DNA of 64,000 nt from Panopea generosa (GCA_029582155.1 CM055899.1:86400056-86464055); one strand, 5' to 3'. Positions 48,197 to 60,434 are shown, counted from the first letter of the stretch. The notes: generated from the sequence alone by a model not told the origin. Program-made: numbers and translations.

Positions 48197-48537
48197 TGTT
48201 CCACAGTGGACGTTGCTGTTGTATGGTGTAGTGTCACTTTCAAAAAAGTTTCAGTTATATCACTACAGTGTCTACTTGAGACTTTTTTTGATGTTGCCAC
48301 AATAAAACATCATCATGCAGCCACAATGACATAGTATGATACTACATACAATCTCATTACACTGACACCAGGCTAACAAGATCTGGAACTATCTTCTAAT
48401 TGTTAAATGCCAATCAAAGAAACCTCTTCTAGTACCATTTATTTTAGTATGACCCGGCTGGGGATTGAACCCACAACCTTTCACATGCAAGGTGGACGCT
48501 CTACCGCTAGATCACCACTGCAGTGTTCCATAGTGGA
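48197..48537 (-). mobile_element. SINE S4, with 14-bp target-site duplication (one mismatch)
   Basis: Element 48211-48523. Minus strand: gtgatctagcggtagagcgt (A box), gtgggttcaatccccagc (B box), then a ~240-bp body. Flanks TGTTCCACAGTGGA and TGTTCCATAGTGGA. Second copy at 52505. Confidence 0.82.
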
Positions 48538-49119
48538 AATTTTTATTTAGGGGATTATGGTATGTTATTAGTCATGAAATCTTCTATCGAAGATCCAGAC
48601 CATATCCTATACTTTAACACATATTTTGGTTATAGATATATCTAGAGAAGGGGCTGTGTCACATACTAAAACTAGGTAAATGTGATCCATATACTGACTG
48701 CTGACTCAAGAAAAGCCTTATCAAAGCATATATTTCCTATAACTATACCACTAAGACTTGGATGGCCATATTCAGTTCATGGATGAATTTTAGGAAGTAG
48801 GTGTGTCTCCTTTACTGTAGGGATTATTTGTTTTGTTGTTGGACAGTTATCTTTTGTATAATCAACTCATGTCATATTCAAGCTTAAAACCAATGTGGTT
48901 TAAAATAACATACATTCTTTAATACCTTCCCTAGATAACAGCGGTCAACCATTGCAATGTAGCAAGTTAGTCGCAACTTCCCCTTGAAATACAAATTAGT
49001 TTACATTAATTGTTCTTCTGTTTTTTTTTATTTCAGTATTGTACTGCGAAGATTTTATTTGGACAGACATGAGATAAGGAATATTCAAAGAAAGATCAAC
49101 ACTATCCTTCCGTAGCATC

Positions 49120-49370
49120 ACTTCATACCATCAAGGGCTAACAGTTGATCAGCTATCTAACCACTCTTTCCTGAGATCCTGGGAGATTAACTAGTCCTAA
49201 AATGCACCTATTTCAACATTATCCGACAACTTTCCCACTTGAATCAGTGGCAAGTGATGCAGTTCAGTCATCACAGAGACTGGCCAGACAGGGATTAAAC
49301 CCACAATTGGATTGAAAGTTTGATATGCTACGGACTGAAGTAACTAGTTCCGGCTAAATATTATTAAAAT
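49120..49370 (-). mobile_element. SINE S1, diverged, minus orientation
   Basis: gggctaacagttgatcagct at the left and gagactggccagacagggat toward the right match the 34938 copy. B box damaged. Confidence 0.6.
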
Positions 49371-49617
49371 TTTGCAGAATTTTTATTACTTATTTTTTTG
49401 TAAAATAATGGTTTCTGATTGATAATTTTTGAAAGGTTCGAAAGAGTTTTATCCCTTTTCAACATAATTTTTAGCAACATTTTCTTACATACTGTGCAGG
49501 GATCTGTTTCTCATTATAGTTTAATGAAAAATGCAGTTTTACGTCAATTAAAATTGGAGTAATTTAATGTAATTGCCCACAGTCATTTAAATACAGGCCA
49601 TTTATTTTGTTTTTCTT

Positions 49618-50200
49618 GAAGATGCGATAGCACCGTCAGTTTTCACTGAATCTTAACAAAACTTGCTCAGCAGTTATATAACCATAAGATCTTGGACGAG
49701 TTCTTGAACCAGCATGAATTGACCACAATTGCCCCCGCCACAGGGATTTTAAGCAAAACTTTAAAAAACATGGTTCAAGGCATAGACCTTAAATATTTTA
49801 CATGTAGCATAGCATGGGATTAAAGATTTCTTGAAGTCAGGTCCCTGGGGTCAAATTCGGGGCTGCCACAGGGGTCCCTGTTTTGCATAGAGTTATAAAG
49901 GTAAAATGTAGTAGATGCGATAGTATCTTCTTTTTTCAATTAATCTTAACCAAACTTGCACATTAGATGTAGCATTGCAATGGAAGCTCCATAAATGATT
50001 TGCGGATTGATCCATGCTGTCAAATTTGGGGCTGCTACAGGGGTCACCGTTTTACATATAGAGTTATATAGGAAAAATGTTGTAAATGCGATAGCACCTT
50101 CATTTTTTCGTTGAATCTTAAACAAATTAGCACAGACGTTATATAACTGCAAGATCTCAGACGAGTTCTTGAACCAGCATAGCATCAGGTCCTCTTGTTG
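49618..50200. repeat. Dispersed repeat R
   Basis: gatgcgatagcacc-tca and agttatataac(c)ataagatc, then gacgagttcttgaaccagca recur at ~200-bp spacing (49620, 49910, 50085). The same text occurs at 58640-59004. No coding seen. Confidence 0.6.
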
Positions 50201-50599
50201 CTAATTTTTGTTCTAAATAACAACTCAACTTGACCCTGTGGCTGGTAATGTCCATTTAATTTTCATTTATTTGAATTTTGGCTTTTCCACAGTTTTGATA
50301 ATCTTATTTCAAATGCTTAATATTGTTTTATATGATGCATTTCTATTTTATACCTTGTATTTGGTAACTAGATTCTAGCATAATATAAACTTTGTTAAAT
50401 TGAAAAATGTTTTATTTTATTTATCACTGTCATATTTATTATTTCTCCAGTTTCAATACAAAGTCCTTGGTAAGGACACTATTTCATTTAAAACATTGAC
50501 TTTATTATTGATTTAATTTTAGAACTTTTTAACGCAGTTTCATAGTTCTATGCATGTTTTTTAAAAAATAATCTAATTGTATTGGCATTCACTTTTTAT

Positions 50600-51304
50600 G
50601 CAAAACACATAGGGGCTGCATAAAAGTTTATATGCAGCTAAAATTTATGTTGAAGCTAGCAGTATTGGCACCTGCGTAAACACAGTTTTTGTTCAGCATT
50701 TGCAAAGAGGCTGCGTAAAATCTTCATATACGCAGCTTTTACATAGCTAAAACGTACATAATAGCTAGCGGTATTGGCACCTGCGTAAACGCAGCTTTTA
50801 CGGATGACCTTCGTAAAAGCTGCGTAATAGCTACGTATACGCACCTTTTACGTAGCTAAAACGTACGTAAAAGCTTGCGGTATTGGCACCTGCGTATACG
50901 CAGCTTTTACGAAGACCTTCGTAAAAATTGCACAAAAGCTGCGTTTACGCAGGTGCCAATACCACTAGCTTTTACGTACGTTTTAGCTGAGTAAAAGCTG
51001 CGTTTACGCAGCCCCTTCGTATACGCAGCTTTTATGAAGGTCCTTCGTAAAAACTGCGTTTACGCAGGTGCCAATACTGCAAGCTTTTATGTATGTTTTA
51101 GCTACGTAAAAGCTGCGTATACGAAGCTTTTACACAGTTCCTATGTTTACGCAGCTTTTATGAAGGTCCTTCGTAAAAGCTGCGCAAAAGCTGCGTTTAC
51201 GCAGGTGCCAATACCGCAAGCTTTTACGTACGTTTTAGCTACGTTTTAGCTACGTATACGCAGCTATTTAGCTACCTAAAACGTACGTTTTACGTAGCAT
51301 TTTT
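50600..51304. mobile_element. CpG-rich palindromic array, 3+3 inverted units
   Basis: tattggcacctgcgta occurs at 50663, 50772 and 50881; its complement ending aggtgccaata occurs at 50951, 51065 and 51202. Between are complementary stretches of cagcttttacgaagg, ttcgtaaaagctgcg, and acgtagctaaaacgtacgta. The whole folds about a centre near 50930 with arms of ~330 bp. Very high CpG density for this window. No ORF of interest. Confidence 0.8.
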
Positions 51305-51355
51305 TGACAAGGGAAATTGTCATCCTTTTGAATGATCTGTGCTTCAAGATCAACA

Positions 51356-53290
51356 TGGATAAGTCTTAAATTAGCTAGTAGGATTGCTTTTCGTCCATAC
51401 ATATGTCTGTCTGTCTGTCCGCATGTCCGAATGGGTATTTAAATGCTTATGGTTTAGGTAGGATAAGTTTTTTTGACAGTTGAAAAATAGATGAAAAAAA
51501 ATTGCAACTGTTTCTAATCACTTAGAAGATGCTTTTATATGGCTAAAGATCACTTAAATACCTATTAGCTCGAATGTCTGTCAACAATTTCTATAAATCA
51601 CTCCTCAGATACTGCTCGATAGGTTTTCACCAAATTTTAAGTGAAGTATTCTTACGCGAAGTTTGTTCAAATCAAGACCCTGGTGGCAAGACTGGACTCA
51701 TCCCAGAGGCTTATCAGTTGTTTTCTTATTCAAAATTTCAACAATTTTCTTCGTGGAAAGTGCAATACCTGGCTTTGATTTTTGCAATAAGTATCTCACA
51801 GGTTTATATATGTCATGATCATAGGCTCTGGCCACGAGACATCTTAATTTAACAAAGTTTCAATAACCGACCAGCCAAATTCGTTTTTATTCAGTAAAGA
51901 TATCCCTATGAAAAGAGGTTTCAAGTTTGTTCAAATGAAAGGTTTAGGGCTCGTTGGTGCCCCAGAAAATGGAATTATGTTGATCATCTTAAGAGCTGGA
52001 TTATTGTTTAATCATAACAATTGGGACGACTGTGTCCTTTAACCCTTATCCTGCTATGGACGTTTGGTTTTATTAGAATATACACTCTGTAGTTTAAGGA
52101 TTGAGTGCATATATCTTCACCCTGCTATAAAAATGTATTTCTTTAAATAGCATAATCAATTAAATACAGACCAGGGATTGGCATGCATGCAGCAAAATAT
52201 AACCAACGAAAGTGTTAATATTTTGACATGTTAGTTAGATACTCATGGAGCTGAATGTTTTTCTGATCTATTTTTGGAATTATATCTTATTCATCTTGAG
52301 AACTCTATTGTTTAGTAATAACGGTTGGAACTGGGTCCTATAACAGTGATCCATAAAGTTTCAGCAGGGGTCTAAAAAGGGATGGAATTGTGGATTTTCA
52401 AAAGTATCATCTTCAGATCTTGAGCATTGTTAAGTCATACTAATTGAGACTGGAACCTTTAAAGAGGAATGAACATCAATAAGGGACCAGCAGGGGTAGA
52501 AAAGAAGGAATTAATGTTGTATGGTGTTAAGTGTCCCTTTCAAAATTGTTTCAGTCATATCGAGATGGTGTCTACTTGAATCAGACAATATTCTAAGCGT
52601 TGTCACACTGAAATATCATGTCACAGACATATGGTATGATACCCACTCAGTCATTGATACTGACAACAGGTCGACCAGACTTATTCTCTAAGTGATGAGC
52701 ACCAAATGAGGAATATTCTGGTACCATTTTAAATCTTTGGTGCGACCCGACCCGGGATCGATCCCATGACCTACGACATGCGAGGCAGAAGCTCTATCGC
52801 TAGACTACTACTTCGATTAGAAAAAATGAAAATGTGAATTTCAAAAAGCTTCAACTCAAGAAAGTAGGTCAAATGTTTTCATATTTCCTATAAATTAACA
52901 CTATGATAGAGTTTTCTTTATTCTAATAAATGGACAGGGGTCTACCGAGGCCTTGTATTAAAACACTTCTACAGTAAATATGAGAATGCTATAGGTAAAT
53001 ATGGCTTTTTTAAATCTTCTGCAAGTGATATGTTGTATGTCAATTGGTTGATAGTCCTTTATCAAGATTGTTCAAACCGGGTTGCTGGAGTGAAATCAAG
53101 GGCTTCCACAGAGGTTAACTTTTACAAAGTGTTAATAAGCACAATGTATGGAGTTTAATATTTTACATTTAGTATTGTCTGGTAGCCCTGTATAAAATTT
53201 GATCAATCTGGACCCCTTTTGTCAAATTTTAGGCCTCCACAGGGGTCAATCCTTTACTCAGGTGATCGACTTACATGGGCTTCTTGTTTA
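51356..53290. repeat. Dispersed repeat R-like block, old
   Basis: Contains tctgtctgtctgtccgcatg (51407), several gggtctaaaaa / aggggtcaa phrases, and ends tcaggtgatcgacttacatg ggcttcttgtt, the style of the 49618 and 58640 repeats. It is interrupted by a SINE S4 copy at 52505. Confidence 0.45.
52505..52815 (-). mobile_element. SINE S4 copy 2
   Basis: ttgtatggtgttaagtgtcc at the left, cgacccgggatcgatcccat (B box on the minus strand) and agctctatcgctagacta at the right, same order as 48211-48523. Confidence 0.78.
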
Positions 53291-54073
53291 AAACAAATGT
53301 ATAAATATTTCAAGTTTGTATTTTCATCAATTTTTAGTGTTCATGAATTAATTTCGTTAGAAATAAATGTTAAACATGATTAACCAATATATGAATATGA
53401 ATTATGACTAATTGTCAAATTGTGTAAATATTGTGCGATTTACCCCACCCACTTTGATTTTGCTGTAATTCACACAAAAAAGAGTTTAACACCTAATTTT
53501 GATAAAATCTATAGTTCCTTTTTAACCTTATATCATATCTGATTAAAATATTATGACATATACCATCTAACATATAAAAAACATAAAATTTATACAATTT
53601 TAATGCAAAAATGTGTTCTTGGTGTTGATTTTTTTAATTTTTAATAACAAAAATCCATTAATTTTCAACAGAGTGTGTTTTAATGAAGAACATTACAATT
53701 ATCATACATTAATGTGATAAGAAACCTAAAACACATACATTTATGCAGTTAAAATTTGAAAATCGGGTGTATATTATAAATAATGACATTTTTTAAGAAA
53801 TTGGCAGCCATTTTGGAAGCCATTTTGGAATTGCTCATTTTCAGACATTAAGCTGTGCCCGAGATATGGCCCCAAAGAATTTTTTTGGTGTAGAGATATA
53901 TATCTTTCAAAAAATCATAGGGGGAATTTGCCAGAAAAATGGTACCAATTTTTTGTTTAGCTCACGGCCTAAGGTAATATTTGCCTTTTTTTCCCAGATT
54001 AACACAATTAATGTCATAAGAAATGGTCATTTTCCTTGGTGACGAGGCTAATAGATTTAAGATTTAATGATGC
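53291..54073. other. USP32: USP32 intron 3, no clear feature
   Basis: AT-rich, with a tandem ggcagccattttggaagccattttgg phrase at 53803. No gene. Confidence 0.35.
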
Positions 54074-54234
54074 ATTCAAACCTGTTTCAAGCAGTCAGTC
54101 AAGAGAAGGAGAAAAGTGGACTTTAAAGACAGGTTGTTGCTTAATACAGGTCTGAAAGCATAGAAATGGGAAGTAGCAAATGTTTCAGACAAGTGGCTGC
54201 TCAGTAGAGGTAACAGCTTGCACAGGTTTGACTG
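54074..54234. mobile_element. MITE family A copy 4
   Basis: tcaaacctgtttcaagcagt at the left, cttgcacaggtttgactgca at the right; opposite orientation to copy 1. Ends 76 bp before USP32 exon 4. Confidence 0.7.
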
Positions 54235-54310
54235 CACATGACATATAATTTCTAACCCAAGTCCTTTCCATTAGTTCAAGTGGATGAATGACCTGTTTAT
54301 CTATTTTCAG

Positions 54311-54429
54311 TGATTTTTGGTATGTATGCAGATGACAGCTTCACCTACATACAGAAAGATGACATGGACAGAAAAATTGTGGCTATAGAGGACCATGTGC
54401 CACATTCATTGTCAGAATTATTTTCAGAG
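54311..54429 (+). CDS. USP32: USP32 coding exon 4
   Basis: A 119-nt exon after CTATTTTCAG, ending TCAGAG/GTAAAC; phase 1 in, phase 0 out. Residues 98-137 read LIFGMYADDSFTYIQKDDMD and then RKIVAIEDHVPHSLSELFSE. Position, length and the ending LFSE match the vertebrate protein, though the block is less conserved than the neighbouring exons. Degenerate SINE copies crowd the first kilobase of the next intron. Confidence 0.9.
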
Positions 54430-54463
54430 GTAAACAAATGTTTAGTTAATCTTGTAATAAAGG

Positions 54464-54990
54464 ACCCTCTGTGACCAAGTGGAATTGTGTTACTGTTGGC
54501 TAATGACCACTTGTGGGTGTGAGACCAGTTTGGTCTAAAAACTTTATGTGAGAAAGTTTGCCAGTTACTTGCAGAAGGACGGTAGTACTACTCAGATTCT
54601 TTCTTAGGAAGCCGGTCCTCCATGGCTGAGTGGTCTAAGCCGTCTCTAGACCACTTACCTCTCACTTCTAAGGTTCTAGGTTAGAGTCCTGCTTGCTCCA
54701 AAAACTTTATGTGAGAAAGTTTGCCAGTTGCTTGTAGAAGGACGGAAGCCGGTCCTCTGTGGCTGAGTGGTTTAAGTGGTCTCAAGATCACTTACCTCTC
54801 ACTGCTAAGGTTCTAGGTTAGAGTCCCGCTCATTCCAAAAACTTTATGTGAGAAAGTTTGCCAGTTGCTTGTAGAAGGACAGTGGTTCAACTCAGATAGA
54901 TTCATTCTGAGATCTTCCTCCACCAATAAAACTGGATATGCCATATATAACTTGAAATGTGTTGAAAATGACATTAAACGCCATTCATTT
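54464..54990 (+). mobile_element. SINE S2 cluster, three partial copies in tandem
   Basis: Copies at ~54464 (degenerate), 54609 (ggtcctccatggctgagtgg) and 54752 (ggtcctctgtggctgagtgg), each followed by aaaactttatgtgagaaagt. Only the last has the tail (aaactggatatgccata, gacattaaacgccattc). The first two are 3'-truncated at gtagaaggacgg, where the next one starts. Confidence 0.75.
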
Positions 54991-56029
54991 TTAGGTCTTT
55001 CTCCACCTATATAACTGAATATACCATATTATATAACCTGTCTTATAATGCCTGAAAATGGCATTGAACCCTATTGAAAAAAAAATGTGATAATAAACCT
55101 TACATCTCTTTGAAATAAATTTCATTACAATAATTACAGTTTTGTGTAACAATGTGCATACTGGTACATATTCATTTTTATCTGTCACCACCACCATTTG
55201 CCCATGTTGGTGACACCTCTGAAAAAGCGATCAGTTTTGGTGATAATACCAACTTTTAGACTATCTGGTTCCTTTACATGATCATTATATAACAATGACA
55301 CCAACTCATTAATAAAAACAATTTATGTGAGAAAATGTCTCAGTTGCGGAAGGCAGTGGTTCTTTACAGGTCTTTCTCCATCAATAATATTGGATGCCAT
55401 ATTATGTAACATGTTATATGTTGAAAATGGTGGTAAGCATCCATTCATTATGTTCACTTTTTTTGTCTTGTCTGTTTTGTCCCCATCTACTTGTAGTTGT
55501 AGACCAGTTGAAGGAAGTGAACTCATTCTAAAAACAACTCTTTATGTGAGAAAATTTCCCAGTTGCGGAAAGGCCAGTGGTTATTTTCAGATTAATTTTC
55601 ACTTGACAATGGTGTTAAACCTCTATTCATAATGTCCACAATAACTTTCGTCTCGTCTCGTCTGTTTGGTCACCATCTACTTTTAAGTTGTTGTTGATTG
55701 CTTACCAGACTTTATAACAATGGGTTGTTATGGTTATGGAAGCTACCAGAGATGGAGAGAGTTGATTTAATGTATCTCCAGAAACAGGAGCAATATTGAG
55801 TGTGTGACTCATTAATTCCGGCCAATAATGTCTTATGAAGCCATGTGTTATTGACCAATGGCTAATATCAATTTGTGATGTAGGCGCGACTGGTGTTTCT
55901 TCGATGTTCTCATGATGTAGATCATTAATGCACAATGAGGAGCAAGTATATTATTTCAGCTATTATACTAGCTAGCAATTGTAAATCATGTAAATTGGGC
56001 ATTCAGATTTGGATATGATTTAAGCTCTT
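54991..56029. other. USP32: Intron 4, degenerate SINE S2 pieces, else nothing
   Basis: tttatgtgagaaaatgtctc at 55323 and tttatgtgagaaaatttccc at 55540 with downstream catccattcat and ctctattcat tails are two more decayed copies. The remainder is not recognised. Confidence 0.4.
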
Positions 56030-57635
56030 ATGGCACAACAATTGGTGTAAATAATGAAATTCTCTGAATCTGATCATATGATTTCAGCTGTTATGATACA
56101 AGTAAATCAATGATATAAATCATGCATTCTCAGTGATAATGATCATATGATTTCAGCTCTTATGATACAAGTAAATCAATGATATAAATCATGCATTCTC
56201 AGTGATAATGAGCATATGATTTCAGCTCTTATGACACAAATAAATCAGTGATATATATATCATGCATTCTCTCTGATAATAAGCATATGATTTCAGCTCT
56301 TATGACACAAGTTTATCAGTGATATAAATCATTCTCTATGATAATGATCATATGATTTCAGCTCTTATGTTACAAGTAAATCAATGATACATATATCATG
56401 CATTCTCTCTGATAATAAGCATATGATTTCAGCTCTTATGATACAAGTTAATCAGTGATATAAATCATGCATTCTCTCTGATAATGATCATATGATTTCA
56501 GCTCTTATGATACAAGTAAATCAATGATACATAAATCATGCATTCTCTCTGATAATAAGCATATGATTTCAGCTCTTATGATACAAGTTAATCAGTGATA
56601 TAAATCATGCATTCTCTCTGATAATGAGCATATGATTTCAGCCCTTATGATACAAGTAAATCAGTGATATATATATCATGCATTCTCTCTGATAATAAGC
56701 ATATGATTTCAGCTCTTATGACACAAGTTAATCAGTGATATAAATCATTCTCTATGATAATGATCATATGATTTCAGCTCTTATGATACAAGTAAATCAA
56801 TGATATAAATCATGCATTCTCAGTGATAATGAGCATATGATTTCAGCTCTTATGATACAAGTAAATCAGTGATATAAATCATTCTCTATAATAATGATCA
56901 TATGATTTCAGCTCTTATGATACAAGTAAATCAATGATATGAATCATGCACTCTCAGTGATAATGAGCATATGATTTCAGCTCTTATGATACAAGTAAAT
57001 CAGTGATATAAATCATTCTCTATGATAATGATCATATGATTTCAGCTCTTATGATACAAGTAAATCAATGATATAAATCATGCATTCTCAGTGATAATGA
57101 GCATATAATTTCAGCTCTTATGATACATGTAAATCAGTGATATAAATCATTCTCTCTGATAATGATCATATGATTTCAGCTCTTATGATACAAGTAAATC
57201 AATGATATAAATCATGCATTCTCAGTGATAATGAGCATATGATTTCAGCTCTTATGACACAAGTAAATCAGTGATATATATATATCATGCATTCTTTCTG
57301 ATAATAAGCATATGATTTCAGCTCTTATGACACAAATAAATCAGTGATAAAAATCATGCATTCCCTCTGATAATGAGCATATTATTTCAGCTCTTATGAC
57401 ACAAGTAAATCAATGATTTATATATATCATGCATTCTCTCTGATAATAAGCATATGATTTATGCTCATCTGACATATAAATCATGCATTCTCTCTGATAA
57501 TGAGCATAATGGTTCACGCTCTTATGACACCAATAAATTAGTAATATAAATCGTGATAATGAACATATGCTTTCAGCTCTTATGACACAAGTAAATCAAT
57601 GATATAAATGATGCATTCTCTCTGATAATGGTAGT
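56030..57635. repeat. 69-bp satellite, ~23 copies
   Basis: Unit gatcatatgatttcagctct, tatgatacaagtaaatcaatg, atataaatcatgcattctc, agtgataat. Spacing 69 bp between the first two copies (56072, 56141); later copies alternate between short and long forms (agtgat vs ctctgat; atataaatc vs atatatatatc). Confidence 0.95.
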
Positions 57636-57857
57636 GTTTTTGTAATGAATCACCTTTGCCATACTTATCAGTTGATATTTTGGTAAACACTTCAATGTTT
57701 ACCGGATCTACTATCTAGGCTCTATGTCACATAACTAGTCTGTGTGCATGTCCTGATTGGTTCTAGTCTGTGATTCTTTATAAACAAACTTGGCTGCTTT
57801 CCCTGCATATTATTCACATTCACTTGTATAAGCGTAGGTTATACCAATTCACTTGTA

Positions 57858-58379
57858 CACTCAGGCCCAGTTATAATGTGGTCTGATATAATACAAAACT
57901 CATTATAATGTGGTTTTTCTATGGCTCCCAAATTTAAAATTGATTTTTGTGCATCAAATGCACCTTGATAATTCAGACTGACAGGATAACAACACCTTTT
58001 GTTATAAACAACATGGCTTTTAATTGATTTCCACCGACAAACAATGGTCTGTAATATTTATCACACATTGTCTTGTATTTGTTTACGGTTCTTTAACACG
58101 GAACTAGTATTGCTAATTTGTAGCACAGTACACAGAACTAGTATTGCCAAGGTGTAGCACAGTACACAGAACTAGTATTGCAAAGGTGTAGCAAAGTACA
58201 CAGAACTAGTAATGCCAAGGTGTAGCACAGTGCACATAACTAGTATTGCCAAGGTGTAGCACAGTGCACAGAACTAGTAATGCCAAGGTGTAGCACAGTA
58301 CACCTTGGGATATTTATAATGTGGTTCTGCATTTTCATTTTGTGGATTCCTGTTACCACGTTAGAAAGGAATCCAAGTG
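57858..58379. mobile_element. MITE family D copy 3, with internal expansion
   Basis: CACTCAGGCCCAGTTATAAT left, ggaatccaagtg right, TA on both sides. Body as in copies 1 and 2 until 58095, where a ~38-bp unit (agaactagtattgccaaggt, gtagcacagtacac) repeats about six times to 58305. 522 bp. Confidence 0.82.
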
Positions 58380-58506
58380 TACAATCTCATCATGACTTGA
58401 CTGCCTTGCATCCTTCAGCCACTTGGTCGGTCTCTGCCTCAGTGCCTTACTGTCTTCGGTCATGGTCACCTCAGCCTTGGTAACCAGCTTGCTGCAGTGC
58501 TAGTCG

Positions 58507-58530
58507 CACCCCCCCCCCCCCCCCCCCCCT
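58507..58530. repeat. Poly-C tract
   Basis: About 21 consecutive C, ending in tttt. Confidence 0.95.
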
Positions 58531-58639
58531 TTTGCCAAATAATTGAATATAGAATATTTAAAAACTTAATGCATATATATCGAAAATAATGTTTTTGGTA
58601 ATAATCAATTAACTTTATTCATTCTTATTGCATTCTTTT

Positions 58640-59004
58640 TTAGCTCTCCTGAGCAAAGTTCAAGGTGAGGTATTCTGATCGTGTCCGTCATCTGTCCATG
58701 AACTGTTTTGTTGTGTGTACTCTAGCACTCACATCTTTTATTGGATCTTCACTAAAATAATATGGTAGTTATATAACCATAATATCTCAGGCAAGTTCTT
58801 GAATTAGCCAAATCGGATAATAAATTTCAGAATTATGGCCCTTGAAACATAAAAAATGCACTATTTGACAGTGTGTGATCCTCACCAAACTTGCACAGAA
58901 GTTATATAACCATAATATCTAATCCTCTAACTGGCCAAATCAGATTATTAATGTCTCCTGTGCCACAGGTGAGGGATTAAGAGCCATTCTGGCCCTCTTG
59001 TTTC
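58640..59004. repeat. Dispersed repeat R copy, next to USP32 exon 5
   Basis: Begins tagctctcctgagcaaagtt caaggtgagg and ends gagccattctggccctcttg; inside, agttatataaccataatatc occurs twice. The ends tagctc-cctgag ... tggccctcttg are typical of a very common bivalve repeat. Ends 28 bp before the exon. Confidence 0.6.
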
Positions 59005-59032
59005 ATTTGTGCTTGTTTATTTATATTTGCAG

Positions 59033-59192
59033 GCTGACCAGATCAGTTATGAACAGTTTCGCAGTTGGGTCTACCAGTATCCAGACTCGATCATCATCAC
59101 AAAATGGCTGCTCATGGAACACATCGCTTTCTCCCTGTCAAGCGACACAGAAACGCCGACATTTTACCAAACGCTCGCTGGAGTCACACATT
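59033..59192 (+). CDS. USP32: USP32 coding exon 5
   Basis: A 160-nt exon after ATTTGCAG, ending CACATT/GTAAGA; phase 0 in, phase 1 out. It encodes residues 138-190: ADQISYEQFRSWVYQYPDS, a hydrophobic middle, and DTETPTFYQTLAGVTH. The last string is nearly identical to vertebrate USP32 (SDTPTFYQTLAGVTHL), the strongest single identification in this gene. A dispersed repeat ends about 30 bp before the exon and a SINE begins about 30 bp after it. Confidence 0.96.
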
Positions 59193-59221
59193 GTAAGATT
59201 TTTATCTTTCTTTACAAAAAA

Positions 59222-59800
59222 ACATTATTGATTGATTGATTGAATATTTAGGGTCATTTTTATGCCATCTAAGGCTAACAGACAATTAGTTATTACTGTT
59301 AACCTTACCAAGCCCGTGTAGTTCTGGCTAAGATTAGAATCACTGTTGATCTTTGCAGAGGGGTAGGAATCCTCCAAATGGGTGTCATGTTGATTTTATT
59401 ATTTTTTGTCATGTTCACTATTGTGGTTAAATTATCAACCCCTGTGTGGTTCTAGGGAGCCATCAGTGATGGCAAGAATAGTACAGTGAACCTGGAATCT
59501 TCCTTTCTGTTGGCGTCAAATAACCTATAATGTATTGGTATGCCGTAAAACCCTATTCATTCATTCATTAACCTTACCACTGTTTCCTGGAAGATTTACC
59601 AGTACTCGAGCACACCCCATTTCCACAAGTAACTGATAACATTCCAACTTGAATCAGCGGTGAAAGATGAATGATAATGAGACACAATGTTGTATATCAA
59701 TCATTATGGAGGCTGTGGCCTGGCAGGGATTTGACCTTAAGACCCCTGGATTGAAAGTCAGACACGCTACTGACTTAGCTAATCTGTTCCAGCTACAATA
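59222..59800 (-). mobile_element. SINE S1, minus orientation, split by a SINE S3
   Basis: Left piece (tail ttgattgattgattg, tatgccatctaaggctaaca) to 59310 and right piece from 59568 (cctggaagatttaccagtac, B-box region gattgaaagtcagacacg). The break carries the duplication of the SINE S3 insertion. Confidence 0.82.
59311..59567 (+). mobile_element. SINE S3, nested, with 12-bp target-site duplication
   Basis: Starts agcccgtgtagttctggcta, ends with ccctattcattcattcatt. TTAACCTTACCA lies on both sides (59299-59310, 59568-59579). 257 bp; it lacks the ~170-bp middle present in the 60435 copy. Confidence 0.88.
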
Positions 59801-60084
59801 ACATCAAGAGGGTTGATCACAAAGTAGGTGTGTCTGTTTGTCTCATAAATCGGAAGAAAAGATGCATAGACGTTAGTGTCCATTCTCTATTCAGTCATTC
59901 AAAGCACCGTTAGTTAAAGCCGCGTTAAGGTGAATTTTCGAATTGTGGTATTTTGAGATTTAAAACGTTCATTGAAACAGTTTATTGACAATCATAACAA
60001 AATGTAATTCTCCTTCTATAGCCCATTGCAACTGATATTGAAACAAGATTTCAACTAATGAAGTGTTAAGCTAATAGAACTTTT

Positions 60085-60278
60085 AACAACTCAACCCTGG
60101 TAGATACTAGGTCTTAAAACTCACAACTCAACCCTGGTAGATAGCTAGGTCATAAAACTCACAACTCAACCCTGGTAGATAGCTAGGTCATAAAACTCAC
60201 AACTCAACCCTGGTAGATAGCTAGGTCATAAAACTCACAACTCAACCCTGGTAGATAGCTAGGTCATAAAACTCACAA
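60085..60278. repeat. 38-bp tandem repeat, ~5 copies
   Basis: Unit cacaactcaaccctggtaga, tagctaggtcataaaact; the first copy is slightly diverged. Confidence 0.95.
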
Positions 60279-60434
60279 GTTGTTGGATTATAAGAATCTT
60301 ACATTGGTATGAGAGTCGGAAAGAAATTTTATCCTCAGGGATAACTGTTTTGGCGGGAATGATTTTACAACGATTGCTGTTAAGAAGTTTGATTACATGT
60401 ATATGATTTACGTCATATATTTTATACGTTGCAG

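Noticed and set aside
50656-51249. ORFs with SYVKAAYMKILRS and FYVCFSYVKAAYTK repeats
   Set aside because: They arise from the palindromic array, on both strands symmetrically.
56030-57635. CRISPR-like regular repeats (also at 24.5, 28.3 and 62.9 kb)
   Set aside because: Units follow each other without unique spacers, and the DNA is clearly eukaryotic; these are satellites.
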